Source: Gordonia jinghuaiqii (GTDB lineage Bacteria > Actinomycetota > Actinomycetes > Mycobacteriales > Mycobacteriaceae). From it: a stretch of DNA of 64,000 nucleotides. Each line of letters starts with the position of its first letter. Position 1 is the first letter of the stretch. Below are positions 8,133 to 17,905 of this stretch, one piece after another. A program made the translations under genes and the position numbers. The notes beneath the pieces are model-generated. The model was given only the letters and a program-made list of their open reading frames with translations. It was not told where the DNA came from and made no database searches. The stretch is from NCBI RefSeq assembly GCF_014041935.1, contig NZ_CP059491.1, positions 3,348,001-3,412,000 on the forward strand, read 5' to 3'.

Positions 8133-9091
8133 TTGATCGCGACCGGGTTGACGGGCGAGCCGGTGGCCTCGTTGATCTTCAGTGGCGCGGCCACGTAGAA
8201 GAAGTTGTACGCACCATCCTCGGCGCAGTCGCTCGCGAGTTTCTCCAGGTCGCAGATCTCGGTGAACGCGATACCGAGGTTGCGCATGAGGGCGTTGTGC
8301 AGCACCAGTGCCGCCCCGCTGTTGGGGTCGGTGGTCACCTCGTTGGCGATCGTGTCGGTCACCAGGTTGGGGATCTCCATCTCCTGGAACCAGGACACGA
8401 GCTCGGGCGAGTACACCAGTCCCGACTCGCAGAAGTCGGTGTAGAAGTCGTCGCCCTTCTCGAAGAACAGCTGCAGGTGGTTGGTGCGGATCACCAGGAT
8501 GTCGCGGGGCTCGATGGGCGTTCCCTGCGCCTGCGCGCACGAGATGAGGTCCTCATGGGTGAAGGTCTCCGACGGCTCGAGGTACTCCTTGCCCCGGTAC
8601 CGCGCCATGTCGAGGAGCACGGCCCTGCCGGCGACGCCGCGTTCGGCGATCGGTGCGACGCTGGCCTTGGACAGTCCGCCGATGGTGGTCCGCGCGTCGT
8701 ATCCGTTCCAGAGCTTGCCGTCGTACCAGACGTGCCCGAGGGCGTCGTACTGGGTGGAGCCCTGCAAGAACGCGTAGAGCTTGTCGTCGGCGTAGTGCAG
8801 GCCGCCCGGGAAGGCCGGGCCGTCGCCGCCGGAGTCCCAGTGCGACTCGTCGAGGATCATCTCGCGGGTGGCCGGGCTGCGGCCGGGCCACACGGGATCA
8901 CCGTTGGGATCGCCGATCAGCCGCTGCAGCGTGAACAGCTTGCCCTGCTTGATCTGCGCGGCACCTGCCAGAACCTGTGCAGCGGTGAGATAGTTGAGGC
9001 TGCCCACCTCGTCCTCGGGTCCCCACTTGCCCCAGTTGGTGGGCGAATCGGCGAGGAGTTCGGTCAGGGCGGGAACGACGGTTTCGGTCAT
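8129..9091 (-). CDS. Cyclase-family (kynurenine formamidase-like) hydrolase
   Basis: A 320-residue protein of the cyclase superfamily (PF04199), whose members include arylformamidases and related metal-dependent hydrolases. The metal-binding region appears as STQYDALGHVWYDGKLWNG, a variant of the classical HxGTHxDxPxH motif; EPRDILVIRTNH follows. The ATG at 9091 has GGAAGG upstream. It forms a two-gene operon with acyl-CoA ligase B, overlapping by GTGA. A ring- or amide-opening step that frees an acid for the ligase is a reasonable but unproven guess. The region upstream to 9308 may hold promoters for this gene and for the small divergent gene. Confidence 0.8.
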   Translation of the reverse strand: MTETVVPALTELLADSPTNWGKWGPEDEVGSLNYLTAAQVLAGAAQIKQGKLFTLQRLIGDPNGDPVWPGRSPATREMILDESHWDSGGDGPAFPGGLHYADDKLYAFLQGSTQYDALGHVWYDGKLWNGYDARTTIGGLSKASVAPIAERGVAGRAVLLDMARYRGKEYLEPSETFTHEDLISCAQAQGTPIEPRDILVIRTNHLQLFFEKGDDFYTDFCESGLVYSPELVSWFQEMEIPNLVTDTIANEVTTDPNSGAALVLHNALMRNLGIAFTEICDLEKLASDCAEDGAYNFFYVAAPLKINEATGSPVNPVAIK

Positions 9092-9308
9092 GTAGGACAC
9101 CTTCCGGGTGGCAGATGAACACTCGCCGAACGAGCGTTCCATCTGTTCAGTGTGACCACTGTCACCCCGGCGCACAATGTTGTCAAGACCCGATTCGACA
9201 CGCCGCGGCATCACCCCAGGTGGCAGTGAAGACGCTCACATGTGATCCATATCACTTTTGGGACTTCCTGCCCTGCCGACTCACACGGTCGAACCGTATT
9301 TTGGTCGT

Positions 9309-9494
9309 ATGACCAGAGACGTGTATGTCGAAGACCTTGTCCCCGGTGACCGCATCAGCCTCGAGGGCACACCGCGCGTCGTTCGCACCACCAGCCGCCT
9401 CGACGACAATCAACTGCGCATCGAGCTCGTCAAGGGGCACGACGACCTCGCCGAGATCGTGCTGGATCGAACCGTCAAGCTACAGGTCAACTGA
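9309..9494 (+). CDS. Small conserved-looking protein, 61 residues
   Basis: The ATG at 9309 opens a 61-codon frame. The protein is acidic and beta-rich in character (DVYVEDLVPGDRISLEG, then IVLDRTVKLQV), without membrane segments or cysteines, and its codon usage looks genuinely coding. There is no clear Shine-Dalgarno sequence, so it may be translated from a leaderless or short-leader message. It lies between the divergent cyclase gene and the convergent heme oxygenase gene. I do not recognise a family. A small beta-barrel adaptor is one possibility, from composition only. Confidence 0.6.
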   Translation: MTRDVYVEDLVPGDRISLEGTPRVVRTTSRLDDNQLRIELVKGHDDLAEIVLDRTVKLQVN

Positions 9495-9531
9495 CATCAC
9501 ACCTGGCGGGCGGAGGCCTTCGGGCCGAATC

Positions 9532-10200
9532 TCAGGCCGCCCGGTCGCCGTCCAGATCGCCGAATACCGCCTGATTGTGATCGAACGCCGCGACCGCCTC
9601 GTCGACGAGGCGGTCGACGGCCTCCTCGTCGAGCGGTAGCGCGTCGAGCCGTGCCCGGTAGGCATCCTTGTAGCGCTTGAGTTTGTCGATCCCGTCGAAG
9701 CTGTAGAAGCTCAGTGCCGCGTCGTCGACGCCGTAGTGCTCCCGCATGCGATGGGCCACGACCTGCCCGCCGCTGAGGTCACCGAGGTACCGCGTGTAAT
9801 GGTGCGCGACATAGCGTGCCGGGTCATCGCGGGTGGACTCGATCGCCTCCACATAGCGGGCGACGGCCGGCAGCGGCGTCGTCGAGGACGGGTCGATCCC
9901 GAACGATGCGAGATCTGCGCCCAGGCGCGGCAACCGGAGCAACTTCTCATCGAGCACGGCGTCGGCCACCGGGTGACCGGCGAGGTCACCGCCGACCCGT
10001 TCGAGCGCCTCGTAGATGAAGTAGAGCTGTACGGCCAGTCGCTGATACTCCGCGGTGCCGAGTCGACCGGACATCAGGTCGTCGATGAACGGCGCATGTT
10101 CGGCGCGCTGGTGGGCGACCGCGGTCGCCGCACGTAGTCTTTCGGAAATCGTTGCGTCTGCGGCAGGCTCGGTGGCCGGGGTCTGGGGATCAGCGCTCAT
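9532..10200 (-). CDS. Biliverdin-producing heme oxygenase
   Basis: A 222-residue all-helical heme oxygenase that opens heme to biliverdin, CO and Fe2+. Residue H30 in AVAHQRAEH corresponds to the proximal heme ligand (H-x-x-A-E), and YTRYLGDLSGGQ (near residue 140) is the distal-helix signature with flexible glycines. The length is typical. The ATG at 10200 overlaps the stop of the upstream EEP gene by four bases (ATGA), so the two are co-translated. This is the HmuO type, unlike the MhuD-type degradation known in M. tuberculosis. No iron-regulatory site is obvious, because the promoter lies upstream of the partner gene. Confidence 0.92.
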   Translation of the reverse strand: MSADPQTPATEPAADATISERLRAATAVAHQRAEHAPFIDDLMSGRLGTAEYQRLAVQLYFIYEALERVGGDLAGHPVADAVLDEKLLRLPRLGADLASFGIDPSSTTPLPAVARYVEAIESTRDDPARYVAHHYTRYLGDLSGGQVVAHRMREHYGVDDAALSFYSFDGIDKLKRYKDAYRARLDALPLDEEAVDRLVDEAVAAFDHNQAVFGDLDGDRAA

Positions 10201-11147
10201 GATGCCACCAGTGATACCACCAGAGTTCGATGATCGGAACCCGGCAGGTGGTGGGTGTCCATCGAGGTGGCCACGAATCCGCGCAGGATGACCCGATCGA
10301 TCGCGACGAGTGGCCGGTCGCCCATGCGAGAGTCCGTCGGATACGACGGCAGGAAACCCGCACCTGCGACGTCGGTGCCGTCGAGCAGTCCGTTGGTCAG
10401 CAGTGCGCGGTACTTCGCGTGATTCCAGGTGGAGTTGTAATCACCGACGGCGATGACCCGTCCGGCCGGCAACTGCGCGAATTGGGCGGCGAGGATGTCC
10501 ATGTCCTCGAAGTAGTCGCCGTTGTTGCCCCACACCGGTGCCGCGGGGTGGACGGCCAGCACCTGCGTGCGAGCAGCGCCCGGCAGATCGGTCCGCGCCC
10601 GGAGGTTGTGCATGACCGTGCCGGGGATGTTGTACTGCTCGACCAGCGGTTGTCTGCTGAACAGCGCGGTGCCGGCCGCGCCGGGGTACGGAATCGCGAA
10701 GGAGTGCGGCAGTTTTCGCGAGATCGCGCTCCCGCGCACCCGCTCGAGCGCCTCCGGGGTGACCTCCTGCAGGGCCACGAGATCGGGATCGGCGTCGGCG
10801 ACGATCTTCTCGAGGGCGCCGAGGTCCCCGCCACCGTAGAGCAGGTTCGCCGAGACCACGGTGAACCTCTCCCCCGCAGGCGCGTCCTGCGCGATCACCA
10901 GGGGCGCCTGCGTGTAGGCCAGCGCCCCGGCCACGACGACGGCGATCACCAGCATGAACCAGCGTCGAAGCGCCGCGAATATCGCGATCGCGAGCACCGC
11001 CGGGATGAGCGTGAACTGTACCGCGCTGGTGAGGTACAGCGCGGCGTCCCCACGCGAGGGGTAGTAGTGCAGCCACACACCCAGCAGCACGCCGGCGAGC
11101 ATCGCCCAACCGACGACGTACGCAGCCGCCCAGAAGAACTTTCTCAT
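10197..11147 (-). CDS. Membrane-anchored endonuclease/exonuclease/phosphatase-family protein
   Basis: A 316-residue protein with three N-terminal membrane helices (about residues 5-27, 35-57 and 60-80) followed by an EEP-fold catalytic domain expected outside the cytoplasm. EEP signatures are VVSANLLYGGG, DLVALQEVT (metal-binding Glu), VGDYNSTWNH and GSDHRTLVV (catalytic Asp-His). The family includes nucleases, sphingomyelinases and phosphoinositide phosphatases; a lipid or nucleic-acid phosphodiester substrate is possible. It is translationally coupled to the heme oxygenase. ATG 11147 has a G-rich stretch just upstream. Confidence 0.82.
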   Translation of the reverse strand: MRKFFWAAAYVVGWAMLAGVLLGVWLHYYPSRGDAALYLTSAVQFTLIPAVLAIAIFAALRRWFMLVIAVVVAGALAYTQAPLVIAQDAPAGERFTVVSANLLYGGGDLGALEKIVADADPDLVALQEVTPEALERVRGSAISRKLPHSFAIPYPGAAGTALFSRQPLVEQYNIPGTVMHNLRARTDLPGAARTQVLAVHPAAPVWGNNGDYFEDMDILAAQFAQLPAGRVIAVGDYNSTWNHAKYRALLTNGLLDGTDVAGAGFLPSYPTDSRMGDRPLVAIDRVILRGFVATSMDTHHLPGSDHRTLVVSLVAS

Positions 11148-11204
11148 CCATCCCCCGCAGTCATGTGTCCCCCCGGACGCCGTTTACTTCGACACCACGA
11201 CGCC

Positions 11205-14200
11205 TCAGGCGCCGAAGACCTTGAGCACCACGGCTTTCGCCCGTCTCGTCACACGCAGGTAGTTCTCCAGGAACTCCGACGCCTGATCCTCCGGCCAACC
11301 CGCCGCATACGCGATCTGCCGCAGCTGCTTCCCCGGCCCGGGAAGCTGGTCGACCGGCTTGCCACGCACGAGGACCAGCGCGTTGCGCGCCTTGGTGGCG
11401 GTGATCCACGCGTTCTTGAGCAGCGCCACGTCGTTCTCGGACAACAGCTCCGCCGCGCCGATCGCGTCCAGCGACTCGAGCGTGGAGGTGTTGTGCAGAC
11501 TGCGGTACCGGTGGGCGTACCGCAGCTGCAGCAACTGCACGGTCCACTCGATGTCGGCGAGCCCGCCGCGGCCGAGTTTGGTGTGGGTGGCCGGATCCGC
11601 ACCGCGCGGTAGACGTTCGGCGTCGACGCGTGCCTTGATGCGCCGGATCTCCTTGACCGCCTCGTTGGACACACCACCCGCCGGATAGCGGATTCGATCG
11701 GCCATGTGCAGGAAGTCGACGCCGAGCGCCTCGTCGCCGGCCACCTGATGCGCACGCAGCAACGCCTGGATCTCCCACGGCTGTGCCCACTGGTCGTAGT
11801 AGGCCGCGTAGGAGGCGAGAGTGCGGACGATCGGACCGTTGCGACCCTCGGGACGCAGGCCCGTGTCGACCTCCAACGGCGGGTCGGCGCTGGGGCTGCC
11901 GAGCATCGAGCGCACGTTCTCGGCGACGGTCTGAGCCCACTTCAGCGCCTCGGAGTCCGCGACGTCGTGGTCGGGCTGACACACGAACATCACGTCCGCA
12001 TCCGAGCCGTATCCGAGCTCGCCGCCGCCGAGACGTCCCATGCCGATCACCGCGATCCGCGCGGGTGCTCGTCCGCCGCGGTCGCGTTCGGAGATGCCGA
12101 TGGCCACCTTGAGTGCCGCGTTGAGCACCGCCGCCCACACGCTGGACAGCGCGTTGCACACCGCGGGCACGTCCATCAGCCCGAGGACGTCGGCCGAGGC
12201 CACCCGGACCAGCTCGGCCCGACGATGCGATCGGGCAACGGCCACCGCACGTTTCATGTCCTGCTGTCGCACGGTGGAGGCGATCAGCCCCTTGGCGACG
12301 TCCTCCGGCCGGATGTCGCACAACTTCGGTCCGTCGGGCCCGTCGGAGTACTGGCGGATCACCTCGGGGGAACGCATCAGCATGTTCGCGATGAACTCGG
12401 AGGTGCCGAGCACCTTCATCAGACGCCCGGCGACCACACCGTCGTCGCGCAACAGCCGCAGGAACCAGTCGGTGTCCTCCATGACGTCGCACAACCGGCG
12501 ATAGTTGAGGAGTCCGGCGTCGGGATCGGGTGTGTCACCGATGTGTTCGAGCAACTGCGGCAGGATGAGGAGCTGGATCTGACCGCGTCGCCCGGGAGCG
12601 TTGGACAGCGCACGGATGTGGCTGAGCGCGCGCTCTGGCTGCGCGTAACCGAGTGCGGCCAAGCGTCTTTCCGCCGAGGAGTCCGACAGTGTCAGCTCGT
12701 CGGGCTTGAACCTGGTGACCGCCTCGAGCAGCGGACGGTAGAACAGCTTCTGGTGCAGCCGTCGGACACGCAGACTCTGGTGGCGGATCTGTTCGCGCAA
12801 CACGCTCGTCGCGTCGAGCTCGCCCTCCCGCCTGATGTGGGCCGCCCGGGCGAGCCAGCGCAGCCCCTCGTCGTCGTCGGGTGCCGGCAGCATGTGGGTC
12901 CGGCTCATCCGCTGCAACTGCAGGCGATGCTCGAGCAACCGCAGGAACTGGTACGACGCAGACAGATTCGCGCCGTCATCGCGTCCGACGTACCCGCCGG
13001 CGGTCAACGCCGCCAGCGCGTCAACCGTGGGCATCACGCGCAGTTCCTCGTCGACGCGCCCGTGCACCATCTGCAGCAGCTGGACGGCGAACTCGACGTC
13101 ACGCAGGCTGCCCTGACCGAGTTTGAGGTTGCGTTCGCGCTCCCCCTCGGGCACCAGCGCTTCGACGCGGCGTCGCATCTTCTGCACCTCGGGGACGAAG
13201 TCGGGTCGTTCGGCGGCCTTCCACACCATCGGCTTGACCGCCGCGATGTACTCGTCGGCCAGCGCCATGTCGCCGGTCATCGCCCGCGCCTTCAGCAGCG
13301 CCTGGAACTCCCAGGTCTTGGCCCAGCGCTCGTAGTAGGCGACATGCGATTCCAGGGTGCGGGTCAGCGCACCGGACTTGCCCTCGGGCCGCAGCGCCGC
13401 GTCGACCTCGAAGAAGGCCAGCGAGCCGATGCGCATCATCTCCCCCGCGATGCGCGCGGCGGCGCCGTCGGCCGGGTCGCTGACGAAGATGACGTCGACG
13501 TCGCTGACATAATTCAGTTCGCGCGCACCACATTTGCCCATCGCCACCACGGCGAGGCGAACCTGGATCGGGTCGTCCCCGCACACCTCGGCGTAGGCGA
13601 CGGCCAGCGCGGCGGTCAACGCGGCGTCGGCCAGATCGGACAGGTAGGCGCCGACCTCGGGCAGCCACATCACGGGCTCGTCCTCAACGGTCGAGGCCAC
13701 GTCGTGCGCGGCGAGCTGCAGGATCAGGTTGCGATAGGCCAGCCGGAGGGCGACGACGGCCTTGGGGCCGGTGAGCTTCGCGCGGTACACGCGGTTGCCC
13801 TTCTCGACCTCACCCGGCTCGGCCACGGCGTCGACGGCGGCCAGCATCTGGCGGTCGACCTCGGCACGGTCGGGCAACTCGTCGGCCAGCAGCAGGCGCC
13901 AGCTCGCGGGTTCGGCGACGAGGTGGTCGGCGAGGGCGTCGGAGGAGCCGATGATCGCGAACAACCGGCCGCGGAACGACCGGTTGACACGCAGCGCCGA
14001 ATCGATCTCGGACCATTCCTCGCCCACCTCACCGCGCAGCCGGATCAGCGTGCGCAGGGCGAGGTCTGCGTCCGGGGATCGCGACAACGCCCACAACACG
14101 TCGACGGACTCGGGCGTGTTCCAGCCCAGGTCGGCGAGGTTGCCCGGTGCCGCGTCGTCGAGAAGACCCAGTCGTCCCGCGCTGGGAACCGTACTGCGTC

Positions 14201-14234
14201 CCGTGCGTGCCGAGGGTCCCGATCGTGTTGTCAC
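11205..14234 (-). CDS. glnE: Glutamate-ammonia-ligase adenylyltransferase GlnE
   Basis: A 1009-residue bifunctional enzyme that adds AMP to, and removes it from, the regulatory tyrosine of GlnA1. The two nucleotidyltransferase domains are both intact: [18 protein letters not shown] around residue 230 and [18 protein letters not shown] around residue 735, each followed by a helical domain. The first is the deadenylylating half and the second the adenylylating half, by family knowledge. The start is GTG 14234; the ribosome site is weak. It lies 67 bases downstream of glnA2 on the same strand and is probably co-transcribed with it, as in mycobacteria. Length is close to the mycobacterial protein. 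Confidence 0.96.
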   Translation of the reverse strand: MTTRSGPSARTGRSTVPSAGRLGLLDDAAPGNLADLGWNTPESVDVLWALSRSPDADLALRTLIRLRGEVGEEWSEIDSALRVNRSFRGRLFAIIGSSDALADHLVAEPASWRLLLADELPDRAEVDRQMLAAVDAVAEPGEVEKGNRVYRAKLTGPKAVVALRLAYRNLILQLAAHDVASTVEDEPVMWLPEVGAYLSDLADAALTAALAVAYAEVCGDDPIQVRLAVVAMGKCGARELNYVSDVDVIFVSDPADGAAARIAGEMMRIGSLAFFEVDAALRPEGKSGALTRTLESHVAYYERWAKTWEFQALLKARAMTGDMALADEYIAAVKPMVWKAAERPDFVPEVQKMRRRVEALVPEGERERNLKLGQGSLRDVEFAVQLLQMVHGRVDEELRVMPTVDALAALTAGGYVGRDDGANLSASYQFLRLLEHRLQLQRMSRTHMLPAPDDDEGLRWLARAAHIRREGELDATSVLREQIRHQSLRVRRLHQKLFYRPLLEAVTRFKPDELTLSDSSAERRLAALGYAQPERALSHIRALSNAPGRRGQIQLLILPQLLEHIGDTPDPDAGLLNYRRLCDVMEDTDWFLRLLRDDGVVAGRLMKVLGTSEFIANMLMRSPEVIRQYSDGPDGPKLCDIRPEDVAKGLIASTVRQQDMKRAVAVARSHRRAELVRVASADVLGLMDVPAVCNALSSVWAAVLNAALKVAIGISERDRGGRAPARIAVIGMGRLGGGELGYGSDADVMFVCQPDHDVADSEALKWAQTVAENVRSMLGSPSADPPLEVDTGLRPEGRNGPIVRTLASYAAYYDQWAQPWEIQALLRAHQVAGDEALGVDFLHMADRIRYPAGGVSNEAVKEIRRIKARVDAERLPRGADPATHTKLGRGGLADIEWTVQLLQLRYAHRYRSLHNTSTLESLDAIGAAELLSENDVALLKNAWITATKARNALVLVRGKPVDQLPGPGKQLRQIAYAAGWPEDQASEFLENYLRVTRRAKAVVLKVFGA

Positions 14235-14301
14235 ACCATCAAACTAGCCATCGAGCGGTCCGAGCACGACACCGCGGTACTCGACACCGCCCGGCAGGCG
14301 G

Positions 14302-15642
14302 CTACAGCGGCAGGTAGTTCTTCAGCTCGTAGGGCGTGACCAGGCTGCGATACCCGGACCATTCGGTCCATTTGTTGCGCAGGAAGTAGTCGAACACGTG
14401 CTCGCCGAGGGCCTCGGCGACGAGCTCGGAGTTCTCCATCTCCTTCAGCGCGTCGGCCAGGCTGCCCGGGAGTTCCTTGTACCCCATGGCCCGACGCTCG
14501 GCGGGCGTGAGCGCCCAGACGTCGTCCTCGGCCTCGTCGGGCAGTTCGTAGTCCTCGGCGATGCCCTTGAGGCCTGCGGCCAGCAGGACGGCGAACGTCA
14601 GGTACGGATTGCAGGCCGAGTCCGGGCTGCGGACCTCGACGCGCCGCGACGACGCCTTGTTCGGCGTGTACAGCGGGAGCCGGATCAGCGCGGAACGGTT
14701 CGCCCCGCCCCAGGTGGCCGCGGTCGGCGCCTCGCCGCCGTGGATGAGCCGCTTGTAGCTGTTGACCCACTGGTTGGTGACGGCACTGATCTCGGCGGCG
14801 TGGTGGAGGATGCCCGCGATGAACTTCTTGCCGGTGTTCGACAGCTGCATCGGGTCGTCGGGGTTGTGGAAGGCGTTGAAGTCACCTTCGAACAAGCTCA
14901 TGTGCGTGTGCATCGCCGAGCCGGGGTGCTCGCTGAACGGCTTCGGCATGAACGTCGCCCAGACGCCCTCGTTGATCGCGACCTCCTTGATGAGGTAGCG
15001 GAAGGTCATGACGTTGTCCGCCATCGAGAGTGCATCGGCATAGCGCAGGTCGATCTCCTGCTGCCCGGGCGCGCCCTCGTGATGGGAGAACTCGACCGAG
15101 ATGCCCATCGACTCCAGTGCCTCGATGGCGTGGCGACGGAAGTTCGGGGCGGCGTCGTGGACCGCCTGGTCGAAGTAGCCACCCGAATCGGCGGGGGTGG
15201 GGACGGAGCCGTCGAGGGGTGCGTCCTTGAGGAGGAAGAACTCGATCTCAGGGTGCACGTAGCAGCTGAAACCGAGGTCCGCGGCCTTGTTCAGCTGACG
15301 GCGCAGCACGTGGCGCGAGTCGGCCCAGCTGGGCGTGCCGTCGGGCATCGCGATGTCGCAGAACATGCGCGCCGAGTGCTGACGTCCGGCCGAGGTCGTC
15401 CACGGCAGGACCTGGAACGTGGAGGGGTCCGGCTTGGCGACGGTGTCGGCCTCGGACACCCGGGAGAAGCCCTCGATGGCCGAACCGTCGAAGCCGATCC
15501 CCTCGGCGAAGGCGCCCTCGAGCTCGGCCGGCGCGATCGCCACCGACTTGAGATAACCGAGCACATCGGTGAACCACAGCCGGACGAAGCGGATGTCGCG
15601 CTCTTCGAGGGTCCGCAGCACGAATTCCTTTTGGCGATCCAT
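14302..15642 (-). CDS. glnA2: Glutamine synthetase GlnA2
   Basis: A 446-residue GSI-family protein starting at ATG 15642 with MDRQKEFVLRTLEERDIRF, which matches the mycobacterial GlnA2 N terminus as I recall it. Signatures are GFDGSAIEGF, HPEIEFFLL, SHHEGAPGQQEIDL, FMPKPFSEHPGSAMH and WVNSYKRL. The tyrosine that GlnE modifies in GlnA1 is missing: the equivalent stretch is DDVWALTPAERR, so this enzyme should escape adenylylation. GlnA2 activity is low or directed to other amines in related species (family knowledge). It is upstream of glnE in an operon and has a GlnR-type box 25 bases before its start. Confidence 0.95.
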   Translation of the reverse strand: MDRQKEFVLRTLEERDIRFVRLWFTDVLGYLKSVAIAPAELEGAFAEGIGFDGSAIEGFSRVSEADTVAKPDPSTFQVLPWTTSAGRQHSARMFCDIAMPDGTPSWADSRHVLRRQLNKAADLGFSCYVHPEIEFFLLKDAPLDGSVPTPADSGGYFDQAVHDAAPNFRRHAIEALESMGISVEFSHHEGAPGQQEIDLRYADALSMADNVMTFRYLIKEVAINEGVWATFMPKPFSEHPGSAMHTHMSLFEGDFNAFHNPDDPMQLSNTGKKFIAGILHHAAEISAVTNQWVNSYKRLIHGGEAPTAATWGGANRSALIRLPLYTPNKASSRRVEVRSPDSACNPYLTFAVLLAAGLKGIAEDYELPDEAEDDVWALTPAERRAMGYKELPGSLADALKEMENSELVAEALGEHVFDYFLRNKWTEWSGYRSLVTPYELKNYLPL

Positions 15643-15987
15643 GGTCGCCGACCTTAGAAGTACCCTGTTAAATCTGTGTTACACGCAGGCGACCAACTCG
15701 CTGTACAGGGGTTTTACCGACCGCTTCTCACGTTATGAGATCCGCGATCGCCCTGTGGGACGCTTGACGAACAGCGATTACACCCCGGCAGAGCGCGCGG
15801 TGTACGGCCGGGGCCGGTCGTCCACAGACCCCCGATGTGACCAATTGCATAACAACCGCCGGTCACACGGCCGCGCTGTGATGAAACAATGGCCACTGTC
15901 CGTGTTCAACCCGGGTACCCGCCGCGCCGCTCCTGACGACTCCGGTCGTCACGGCCAGCCGGGACTCGAGGCAGAGAAGAGACAACG
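15643..15987. other. Intergenic region between divergent glnA2 and panB
   Basis: About 345 bases with no supported gene. It includes the GlnR-type box at 15667-15682 and a small inverted repeat, CTCA-CGTTA-TGAG (15727-15739). The stretch before 15988 must hold the panB promoter and ribosome site (AGAAGAGA), but no clear consensus hexamers stand out. Confidence 0.6.
15667..15682 (-). promoter_or_regulatory. GlnR-type binding site upstream of glnA2
   Basis: On the minus strand the site reads GTAAC, six bases, TTAAC, near the GlnR pattern. It lies in the 14-mer TGCGTGTAACACAG (15674-15687) shared with the glnA1 site. It is only 25 bases from the glnA2 start codon, so it may overlap the promoter, and its effect may differ from that at glnA1. 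Confidence 0.55.
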
Positions 15988-16845
15988 ATGTCCGAATCCT
16001 CGGTGTATGGCGCGTCCACGCCCACTCCTGACACCTCCGACGCCCCCAAGCGACGCGTGACCCGCGTCCATCACCTGGCCCAGCGCAAGGCCGAAGGTGA
16101 GAAGTGGTCGATGCTCACCGCCTACGACTACTCCTCCGCACGCATCTTCGACGCCGCCGGAATCCCCGTGCTCCTCGTGGGTGATTCGGCGGCCAACGTC
16201 GTCCTCGGCTACGACACCACCATCCCGGTCACCGTCGACGAGATGATCCCGCTCATCCGCGCCGTCGTGCGCGGCGCACCCCACGCGCTGGTCGTCGCCG
16301 ACATGCCGTTCGGCAGCTACGAGATCAGCCCGCAGCATGCCCTGGAGAATGCGTTCCGCATCTTCAAGGAGACCGGTGCGCACGCGGTGAAGCTCGAGGG
16401 CGGCGAGCGGGTGGCCCCGCAGATCGCGGCACTGACCGCCGCCGGGATTCCGGTCATGGCGCACATCGGGTTCACCCCGCAGAGCGTCAACGGACTCGGC
16501 GGATTCCGCGTGCAGGGTCGCGGCGACGGCGCCGACCAGCTCATCGCCGACGCCATCGCGGTACAGGAGGCCGGGGCCTTCTCGGTGGTGATGGAGATGG
16601 TGCCCGCCGACCTCGCCGGCCAGATCACCCGCAAGCTCACCATCCCGACGGTGGGCATCGGCGCGGGCAACGAGACCGACGCCCAGGTGCTCGTCTGGCA
16701 GGACATGGCCGGACTCACCCACGGCAAGACCGCGAAGTTCGTCAAGCGCTTCGCCGACGTCGGCTCCGAATTGCGCTCCGCCGCCGAACAGTACGCCGAC
16801 GAAGTCCGCCGCGGAGTGTTCCCCGGCCCCGAGCACAGCTACTGA
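15988..16845 (+). CDS. panB: 3-methyl-2-oxobutanoate hydroxymethyltransferase
   Basis: A 285-residue TIM-barrel enzyme that transfers a hydroxymethyl group from 5,10-methylene-tetrahydrofolate to ketoisovalerate, the first committed step of pantothenate and so of CoA synthesis. Family signatures are [60 protein letters not shown] and [22 protein letters not shown] segments near residues 220-240. A 30-residue flexible N terminus is normal in actinobacteria. It starts at ATG 15988 after an AGAAG-like site. The proline iminopeptidase gene follows 42 bases later and may be co-transcribed. Confidence 0.96.
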   Translation: MSESSVYGASTPTPDTSDAPKRRVTRVHHLAQRKAEGEKWSMLTAYDYSSARIFDAAGIPVLLVGDSAANVVLGYDTTIPVTVDEMIPLIRAVVRGAPHALVVADMPFGSYEISPQHALENAFRIFKETGAHAVKLEGGERVAPQIAALTAAGIPVMAHIGFTPQSVNGLGGFRVQGRGDGADQLIADAIAVQEAGAFSVVMEMVPADLAGQITRKLTIPTVGIGAGNETDAQVLVWQDMAGLTHGKTAKFVKRFADVGSELRSAAEQYADEVRRGVFPGPEHSY

Positions 16846-16887
16846 TCCGTACCCCCTGACCGCGCTTCGGCGCCTACCCTGGCGTCC

Positions 16888-17850
16888 ATGCGTGACTTCT
16901 ACCCGGAGATCGAGCCCTACGAATCCGGCCATCTCGACGTGGGCGACGGACAGGAAATCTACTGGGAGACCTCGGGCAACCCCGACGGTAAGCCCGCGGT
17001 GTTCGTCCACGGCGGGCCCGGTGGCGGTACAGCACCCGCGCAGCGCCGGTTCTTCGATCCCGCGAAGTACCGGATCGTCCTGTTCGACCAGCGCGGTTGC
17101 GGACAGTCCCGCCCACACATCGCCGACGGCGCCGACCTGTCGGTCAACACCACACCCCACCTCATCGCCGACATGGAGCGCCTGCGAATCCATCTGGACA
17201 TCGACCGCTGGCAGGTGTTCGGCGGCTCCTGGGGATCGACGCTGGGGCTCGCGTACGCGCAGGCACACCCCGATCGGGTCACCGAGCTCGTGCTGCGCGG
17301 CATCTTCCTGCTGCGTCGCAGCGAGATCGACTGGTACTACAACGGCGGTGCCGCCCACATCTACCCCGATGTCTGGGAGTCCTATCTCGAGCCGATCCCG
17401 GTCGAGGAACGCGACGGCGATCTCGTCGAGGTGTATCACCGCCTGCTGACGTCCACGGACCCGGCGGTGGCGCGTGCCGCCGCCCGGGCCTGGACGGGGT
17501 GGGAGCAGGCCACCAGCTACCTACTCCCCCGGCCCGAGGAGACTACGAACACCGAGGACGACACGCACCGTTACGATCTCGCGTTCGCATCGATCGAGAA
17601 CCACTACTTCGTCAACCACGGGTTCCTCGACGACGGCCAGCTCCTCGCCGACATCGACTCGATTGCGCACATCCCGGGCGTGATCGTCCAGGGCCGCTAC
17701 GACGTCGTGTGCCCCATGCGCAGCGCCTGGGATCTCCACCGCGCGTGGCCGGCGGCCGACCTGCACGTCGTCGCCGACGCGGGCCACGCGTCATACGAGC
17801 CGGGCATCCGGCACCATCTCATCGAGGCCACCGACCGCTTCTCCGGGTAG
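16888..17850 (+). CDS. pip: Proline iminopeptidase (alpha/beta hydrolase, S33)
   Basis: A 320-residue cytoplasmic peptidase that removes N-terminal proline from peptides. The oxyanion region HGGPGGG (residues 41-47), the nucleophile elbow GGSWGSTLGL with Ser near residue 114, the Asp in GRYDVVCP and the His in ADAGHASYEPG form the expected catalytic set. FDQRGCGQSRPH is a family hallmark. Length is standard. ATG 16888 is chosen because the N terminus (FYPEIEPYESGHLDVG) aligns with the family. It lies between panB and the CYTH/CHAD gene, all on the plus strand. Confidence 0.94.
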   Translation: MRDFYPEIEPYESGHLDVGDGQEIYWETSGNPDGKPAVFVHGGPGGGTAPAQRRFFDPAKYRIVLFDQRGCGQSRPHIADGADLSVNTTPHLIADMERLRIHLDIDRWQVFGGSWGSTLGLAYAQAHPDRVTELVLRGIFLLRRSEIDWYYNGGAAHIYPDVWESYLEPIPVEERDGDLVEVYHRLLTSTDPAVARAAARAWTGWEQATSYLLPRPEETTNTEDDTHRYDLAFASIENHYFVNHGFLDDGQLLADIDSIAHIPGVIVQGRYDVVCPMRSAWDLHRAWPAADLHVVADAGHASYEPGIRHHLIEATDRFSG

Positions 17851-17905
17851 ACCCCCGCCCCGCTACTAGACTCGACCGGTACGTCCCGACATCCAGGAGG
17901 AACAG

